Made by a program: the position numbers and the translations under genes
DNA from: Lumbricus terrestris
Lineage: Eukaryota; Annelida; Clitellata; Crassiclitellata; Lumbricidae
Reading direction: 5' to 3'
DNA length: 64,000 bases
Assembly: GCA_949752735.1 (NCBI GenBank)
Contig: OX457037.1
Coordinates: 18,589,039-18,653,038, forward strand
The notes under the pieces: generated by a model
The model's input: only the letters and a program-made list of their open reading frames with translations
Told to the model about the DNA's origin: nothing
The model's database searches: none
In this document: positions 58,308-64,000 of the stretch, in pieces
How the letters are laid out: every line of letters starts with the position of its first letter
Numbering within the stretch: the stretch's first letter is position 1

Positions 58308-59150
58308 CTCGCAAACACGTAGAGTTAACTGTCGGATTCCCGTAGATAGCTGGTAGATGACGTGGTTGATCAGAGTCTCTGGTTGGTGGTAGATGACGCC
58401 CGTTCGGCTAATCGTCGAGGCTCAAGCAAGGAGGCGTGTAGGAGAAGGCATTCGTCGCTTGTCGGTCGATAGTTGGAAGCGCCGCCGGTGACAACAGTCG
58501 AGGTCACTCCACTGACCCGCTGGAGCCATCCTCCGGCGAGATGTAAACACCGGTTAGCAGCGGCGTACACGCACGGCGTATCATTGTGTATCATTACATG
58601 TACAGTCGCTAGTACTCTAGGGCAAAGATATTTGTTATTGGCTAAAAAAAGATGGGGTCTCAAGTGCCCTCTTGTTGGTATATGCGGCCGTTCATGCTAA
58701 GAAACAAGGACGTGGCTGATAGAAACGAAAGATGCCACCAAAGTAGTAGGCCATAATTTTTATGCATCATTTTTGAAGATCATTGCTGCAACAGAACATC
58801 GATGATGCAGGAAACAGAGTAAATCAATTTTTTCATAAACAAATCTTCTTGTGCACGTGACTCAATCACGTGACTCGATCATCGCGCCAACGGAACTGTT
58901 TTCGGCAGAGTCTGTTTTGGCGTCACACCGGTCAGTGAGTCCGTCCGTCGGTCGGTCGCTCGGAATCTTGTCTAAGACGTTTCGTGGATTTGGTCGACGC
59001 TTCGATGGTCGACTGATCTCCGTCTGTGATAATTCAACCGACGGATCCTCCCTCAGATTTATCGCCACTATAGACTCACCAGCCTTGACTGCTCCTCTTC
59101 CTATAGGCTACATGCACTGCTACAATGTGGCATGCACCTATGCTTGCGTG
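58308..59150. other. unassigned sequence
   Basis: Relatively GC-rich at 58380-58590 with frames open on both strands but no recognisable domain. CGGTCGGTCGCTCGG-type repeats occur near 58945. Confidence 0.3.
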
Positions 59151-59156
59151 TGTATG

Positions 59157-59870
59157 ACATGTATGTATGTATGTATGTATGTATGTATGTATGTATGTAT
59201 GTATGTATGTATGTATGTATGTATGTATGTATGTATGTATGTATGTATGTATGTATGTATGTATGTATGTATGTATGTATGTATGTATGTATGTATGTAT
59301 GTATGTATGTATGTATGTATGTATGGATGTATGTATGTATGTATGTATGTATGTATGTATGTATGTATGTATGTATGTATGTATGGATGTATGTATGTAT
59401 GTATGTATTTATGTATGAATGTATGTATGTTTGTATGTATGTATGCATGCATGTATGTACGTATGTATGCATGTATGAATGTAAGTATGTATGTATGTAT
59501 GTATGTATGTATGCATGTATGTATGTAACTATGTATGTATGTATGTATGTATGTATGTATGTATGTATGTATGCATGTATGTACGTATGTATGCATGTAT
59601 GAATGTAAGTATGTATGTATGTATGTATGTATGTATGCATGTATGTATGTAACTATGTATGTATGTATATATGTATGTATGTATGTATGTATGCATGCAT
59701 ATATGTATGTATGTATGTATTGCATACATACATACATACTTACTATGTATTGCATACATACATACATACGTACATACTGTGCATGTTTGCATGTATGTGT
59801 GTATGTGTGTACATGTATGTGTGTATGCATTTATGTATGTATGTATGTATGTATGTGTACATGCTTATAT
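59157..59870. repeat. (GTAT)n array with duplicated blocks and an inverted end
   Basis: About 700 bp of GTAT units. A variant block containing GCATGTATGAATGTAAGTAT occurs at about 59468 and 59592. At 59721-59776 the repeat switches strand (GCATACATACATACATAC twice) before returning to GTAT. Confidence 0.96.
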
Positions 59871-60530
59871 GGATGAAAGAATGCGAAGTGTATCATGCGT
59901 ACATGTGTAAGGATGCATTGTTGGTGCTATTAGACATCAATTTTAACCTCATGTCATTATTTCGATTTCTGCCTTTGGCAAGCATTCTTCAGTATATCGA
60001 CAACATCATCATCGTGATCGAATTCCGCCAACGCACTTCGCATCAGTTCTCACGACTATGGATCTTTTCGTTATGGATCGATCCTACACTGAATTCATGG
60101 GTATTTGTGTGTGTGTGTGTGTGTGTGCGTGGGTCTGTGTGTGGCACCAGCCAAAGCTGAATTAGATTCACTGCATGGGACGGCGACCCATTCACTGAGC
60201 CCCAGATGGCCAGAACATGGACGAACGTTGAGTTCTGAAAATAAATCAAATCAAAAGGTCCTACATGTATTTTGTGAACACGAATGTATGCATTTGCGTA
60301 GGCCTATCTATGAATGCATTTACGCATGCATGCCTGCAAACATGTGTGCGTGTGTGTGAGAGCGGTTGTACGGTTGTGTGTAGCCTATGTGGCCGTAAAC
60401 ATGGCATCGACGTTTACAATACATGCAATATTATATGTATTCATTCATCAAGCGGCTTGATATAGGCCTAGCGCTTTTTAGTACCTTACATTACCAATGT
60501 CCCACACAATGACACAATATTCTTTCTTCA
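59871..60530. other. unassigned sequence
   Basis: A GT run at 60104-60128; otherwise unique sequence without exons. Confidence 0.3.
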
Positions 60531-60531
60531 G

Positions 60532-60642
60532 CTCTGGACAAATCCAAGCGTCCTATAGATAGTGACCAGCGCATCTACTGGGCCTTGCCGTTTACTATCG
60601 TTACCAAATTTTACACTGCATGCATGGTGGCAGAGTCACAGG
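60532..60642 (+). CDS. weak candidate exon
   Basis: After a fair acceptor (ATATTCTTTCTTCAG, ending 60531) phase 1 is the only open frame. It reads LDKSKRPIDSDQRIYWALPF then TIVTKFYTACMVAESQ, with possible donor CACAG|GTGTTA. IYWAL could stand for the WIGL strand of a lectin domain, but the match is poor, the donor is weak and in phase 0, and the frame closes soon after. Confidence 0.18.
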
Positions 60643-60649
60643 TGTTAAA

Positions 60650-61790
60650 CACAACTCGCTAAGTTCGTTCTCGGAGTTCTCTCAGTAAACTCGAATCAGC
60701 ATCCTGCGGTCAGAGACTTGGCGGGTTTACTGTGTATACTGTATAAGGAAACTCTCACCATGCAGGAAAGAAGACAATGAGAGCCAGAACACTAGAATGC
60801 TGTCCAAGCGTGAATTGAATACGCTAACCAGTACAGACTGCTCTGATATTTTTGACCTTCTGATAACCTACTGACTATCTGACCCTCCAATTACTCCAAT
60901 TTTAGTTATTGAGTTGATCCAAGACCTGTATTTGTCTTGGTCTGAAGCAGTTCAGGTTGCATTGCCTTGCATTACGTCATGTTATCCCATGTTATGCCAT
61001 GCGTTGCGTCATCACATGCTCTGCCATGTAAAGTCAGCCACGCTATGATGTGCCATTCTATGCTTTGTCATGCCATGTGATACTATGCTACTTCACGCTG
61101 TGTCATGTCATGATATGTTGTGTCACGATGTGCTGTGCTACCTCATGATGTACTGACCTCTGTCTTGCTACGCTATGGTTTGTCGCATTCTTATATGTTT
61201 TGCTGTAGCATGTTATGTAGGCCGTATTGCGTTAGTGCGTGCTATATGTTATTGCTATTTCATTCTTGCCATGTGTATCTCAATACCTTATATTGACATG
61301 CATCATATTGCATTACCTGGTATAGCACAGCATACAGTAGCATCATAGCAGAGTATGTAGTATGTACACAGCGAAGGGTAATTTGGTGTCTTGTGCTCCA
61401 GTATTATATTAGTACATTACATACTCCATTACAGTAGGCCTACATCACATTTGTTAAATACTCCATTACAGTATAGTGTCTACATTACATTTTCCGCAGT
61501 GCTAAAATGTGCATTCAGAGGCTGATTTTTTTATTGGGTTGTTTGCACTCAGGAGTGAAACCTGGTCCAGTGCGAGTTGTTTGGTGATGGCAAATATAGC
61601 AAAGAGTGCATCGTCGTCTTGCATGGCATTGTTCGACGCATTTACTGTCGACCATCGGACTCTGCCAAAGAAGTGGTGTATGTGTGTGCGCTTCGTTGGA
61701 AAGAGGGCAAGAGTGACAGTGAGAGGCAAGGGCGAGACAGGGCAATGGCAATGCAAAGAGATTGATTGTTAGTGAGACTGCATGTGAACG
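60650..61790. other. unassigned sequence with degenerate pentamer-like repeats
   Basis: From about 60955 to 61340 words such as CATGTTATGCCATG and GTCATGTCATGATATG recur without a fixed period. No exon recognised. Confidence 0.4.
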
Positions 61791-61794
61791 ACAG

Positions 61795-61885
61795 AGATAG
61801 AGAGAGACAGAGATAGAGAGACAGAGACAGAGACAGAGAGACAGAGACAGTGAGAGAAAAAAAAACAGAGAGAAAAAGAGAGAGC
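61795..61885. repeat. GACA/GAGA tract
   Basis: Purine-rich simple repeat on the + strand. Confidence 0.92.
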
Positions 61886-61892
61886 AAGACAT

Positions 61893-62050
61893 CTGTCTCC
61901 CTGCCTCTCTGTCCCTCTGTGTCTCTCTGTCTCTGTGTCCCTCTGCATGTCTGCCTGTCTGGCTGTCTGTCACTCTTCTGTCTCTGGTTGTCTCTGGCTC
62001 TCTATGTATGTCTGTCTGTCTGTCTATCTGTCTGCATGCATGCATGATTG
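61893..62050. repeat. CTGT/CTCT tract
   Basis: Pyrimidine-rich repeat directly after the purine-rich one, so the two tracts are roughly inverted relative to each other. Confidence 0.9.
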
Positions 62051-62256
62051 TCTGTTTTTCTTTCTCTCTGTACCATGCGCTGTTCTAAGATGGGTGACAT
62101 GCCTTATGATTTTGACGGGAGTTCGTCAAAGGCGCATATTACATATAGATAGACCTAAGTAAAATACGGGAGCAATGCATATTGGCGCCAAGAGTTAAGT
62201 TCTCTGCCATCTGCCAGCCTCGTGGTGCAGCTACAGCTATTTGGGGGGGGGGGGGA

Positions 62257-62312
62257 AGTCCGTTGCGTTCTGCCTTTTCTTGGACCAACAAAAAGGCAGA
62301 ACGCAACGGACT
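62257..62312. repeat. 22-bp-arm perfect hairpin
   Basis: AGTCCGTTGCGTTCTGCCTT plus TT at 62257-62278 pairs exactly with its reverse complement at 62291-62312 across a 12-bp spacer. A run of 13 or so G lies just upstream (about 62243-62255). Confidence 0.93.
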
Positions 62313-62389
62313 AGAAGGTGATCAACACACTTCAACATCAACCCAGAGTCATCTCTATTTGGATACGTTACTCCATCAACCACCCAGGC

Positions 62390-62460
62390 ATCACAAGCAT
62401 CACCAGCATGACCAGCATCACCAGCATTACCAGCATCATCATCAGCATCAGCAGCAGTAG
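62390..62460. repeat. (CAGCAT/CACCAG)n short repeat
   Basis: CACCAGCATGACCAGCATCA-type words repeating every 9-12 bp. Confidence 0.85.
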
Positions 62461-62900
62461 CAAGACCAGCGGCCACAGACAGTCGCTTCACCTGCCAAGA
62501 ACCGCAAACGCAATACTCTGTTAGCGAAGCAATAAACCGTCCGGTTAATCAGTCTAATACATTAATAGCGCCATAAAATCTCCAGGCACAGCGTAAACCA
62601 CAGCTGCAGTAATGGGGTTTAAAAGTCACAAAGCGAAAACTCACCGGGACCGATGAGTTGGCTTAGTTTCGCGGTGGGGTACGTTGGTGCCGAAACGGCG
62701 GATTGGAGGGCAGGCTGGAAATGAGTCTGGTTAGGATTGTGGGGTGGTTCGTCAGTGGTATAGAGAGTAATTTCCTGCCAGCTTTAATGGTAAAGAAATG
62801 TCCGTGGAAGTGCTCGAGACCAGGACCGGAAAAGTGGAAAATGGTCGGTGCATCGAGGATAGGAGTCGAATGCGGACAAATGATAAGAGTAAATGACCAA
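62461..62900. other. unassigned sequence
   Basis: Frames up to 213 codons cross here on the minus strand, but most of their length comes from the adjacent GA tract. Confidence 0.3.
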
Positions 62901-62904
62901 ACGA

Positions 62905-63165
62905 AAAGAGAGAGACAAAGAGAAACAGAGAGAAACAGAGAGAAGCGCAGAGAGAAACAGAGAGAGAGACAGAAAGAGAGAGGCACGGAGAGACAGACAG
63001 AGACACAGAGAGAGACAGAGACAGACAGAGAGACAGAAACAGAGAGAGAGAGAAAAACAGAGAAACAGACAGACAGAGAGACAGAAACAGAGAGAGAAAC
63101 AGAGAGAAACAGACAGACAGACAGAGACAGAGCGTTAAAGACAGAAAGAAAGAAAGAGAAGCACA
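62905..63165. repeat. GACA/GAGA purine-rich array
   Basis: Over 200 bp of almost uninterrupted purine and C in GAGA/GACA words. Confidence 0.93.
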
Positions 63166-63219
63166 CCGATCTCTCTCTATATATATGATGACTGAAGGAG
63201 GGCATAAGAGAGTGAGAGT

Positions 63220-63330
63220 GAGAGAGAACGAGACAGACAGACTGATTGACTAACTGACAGACATACAGACAGACAGACAGACATGCAGACAGACAGACAG
63301 ACATGCAGACAGACAGACAGTCATACAGAT
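63220..63330. repeat. (GACA)n repeat
   Basis: GACA with a CATGCAGACAGACAGACAGA block present twice. Confidence 0.92.
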
Positions 63331-63466
<136 letters not shown>

Positions 63467-64000
63467 GATCTGAACCGGCTAAAAAACAGACAAATTGGAT
63501 GAAAATCTTCACCTGCAAGAAGCGAATGAAGCATTTTGAGAGCCAGAGAGAGAGAGAGAACGGTGGAAGAAGGCGTTTCCACGTCATGGTAAAGTCTCTC
63601 CTAGTAAAATAATCCATAAACATCCGGTCGAATCCGGGCGAAACGCAAAGACTTCGTCCACATGGCAGTCATTCTGTCCGTCCGTCTGTCCGTATATTTT
63701 TGTCAGTCCGTCCGTCCTTCTCTAACCGTTGCTTTCTGTCTCATTTTTGTCTGCTTCTACATTTTGTGAGCATCCCTTCGTTCATTCTGATAATTATGTC
63801 TGTCTGTCTGTCTTGTCTGTCTTCCGTATCTGTATTTTTTCACGTAATTCCTTAATTTCCTCATTTAAAGGTAATTTTCCTGTATTATGTTCATCTTACT
63901 TTAAGTCCGTTCTTCGAGAAATTCTTTTATTTTGTGTATCCATCTGCTTGTCTGCTTACCTGTTCTTTATATATATATTACATATATATATATATATATT
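63467..64000. other. unassigned sequence with short CTGT and TA runs
   Basis: GTCCGTCCGTCTGTCC-type words occur at 63670-63715 and 63800-63830, and a TA run ends the window at about 63968-64000. Confidence 0.6.

Noticed and set aside
58370..58700. 97-codon minus-strand and 75-codon plus-strand frames in a GC-rich stretch
   Set aside because: No domain, splice sites or start context that distinguish either strand.
62663..63304. 213-codon minus-strand frame that looks membrane-like
   Set aside because: The hydrophobic part is the complement of a GACA/GAGA tract; no domain in the remaining part.

Overview
This window looks like intron and intergenic DNA from an animal, most likely a marine invertebrate (an echinoderm or another invertebrate deuterostome would fit; this is inference). 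Reasons: widely spaced short exons with GT/AG borders, tRNA-derived SINEs, LINE tails, many DNA transposons with target-site duplications (TSDs), and very dense micro- and minisatellites (roughly a fifth of the window by eye). There are no bacterial-style genes. Nearly all long open frames are translations of stop-free tandem repeats.

One plausible host gene is visible on the + strand. A GC-rich exon (34297-35245) encodes a long disordered, proline-rich region, an Arg-rich stretch and one transmembrane helix. Three short candidate exons follow at 40023-40118, 43686-43787 and 52501-52692. All internal junctions are phase 1, and the three short exons have lengths divisible by three (96, 102 and 192 nt). 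The last encodes the N-terminal half of a C-type lectin domain. Spliced together they would give a type II membrane lectin of at least 446 residues whose 3' end is not recognised here. The link between the first and second exon is the weakest part of the model.

Layout. 1-7.5 kb: LINE remnant, an RTE-like repeat split by a hAT-type MITE, simple repeats and a SINE. 7.5-10.1 kb: a 31-bp satellite in a 460-bp higher-order repeat. 11.35-12.64 kb: a degraded DNA element. 14.3-15.1 kb: a 20-bp minisatellite. 15.1-24.5 kb: simple repeats, a MITE, SINEs and LINE tails. 25-34 kb: CATC arrays, a mariner-type element with about 207-bp inverted repeats, and a SINE split by a MITE. 34.2-52.7 kb: the candidate lectin gene, with introns holding a palindromic MITE, a transposase relic, a hAT element, a Mutator-like element, MITEs and long tandem arrays. 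53-64 kb: more MITEs, a LINE C-terminus, a GTAT array and GA/CT tracts.

The clearest unusual signals are the exact 460/920-bp periodicity of the satellite, a set of transposon insertions with exact 8-bp TSDs (two nested in older retroposons), and strong over-representation of the palindrome TAGGCCTA (18 sites found by eye, about one expected).
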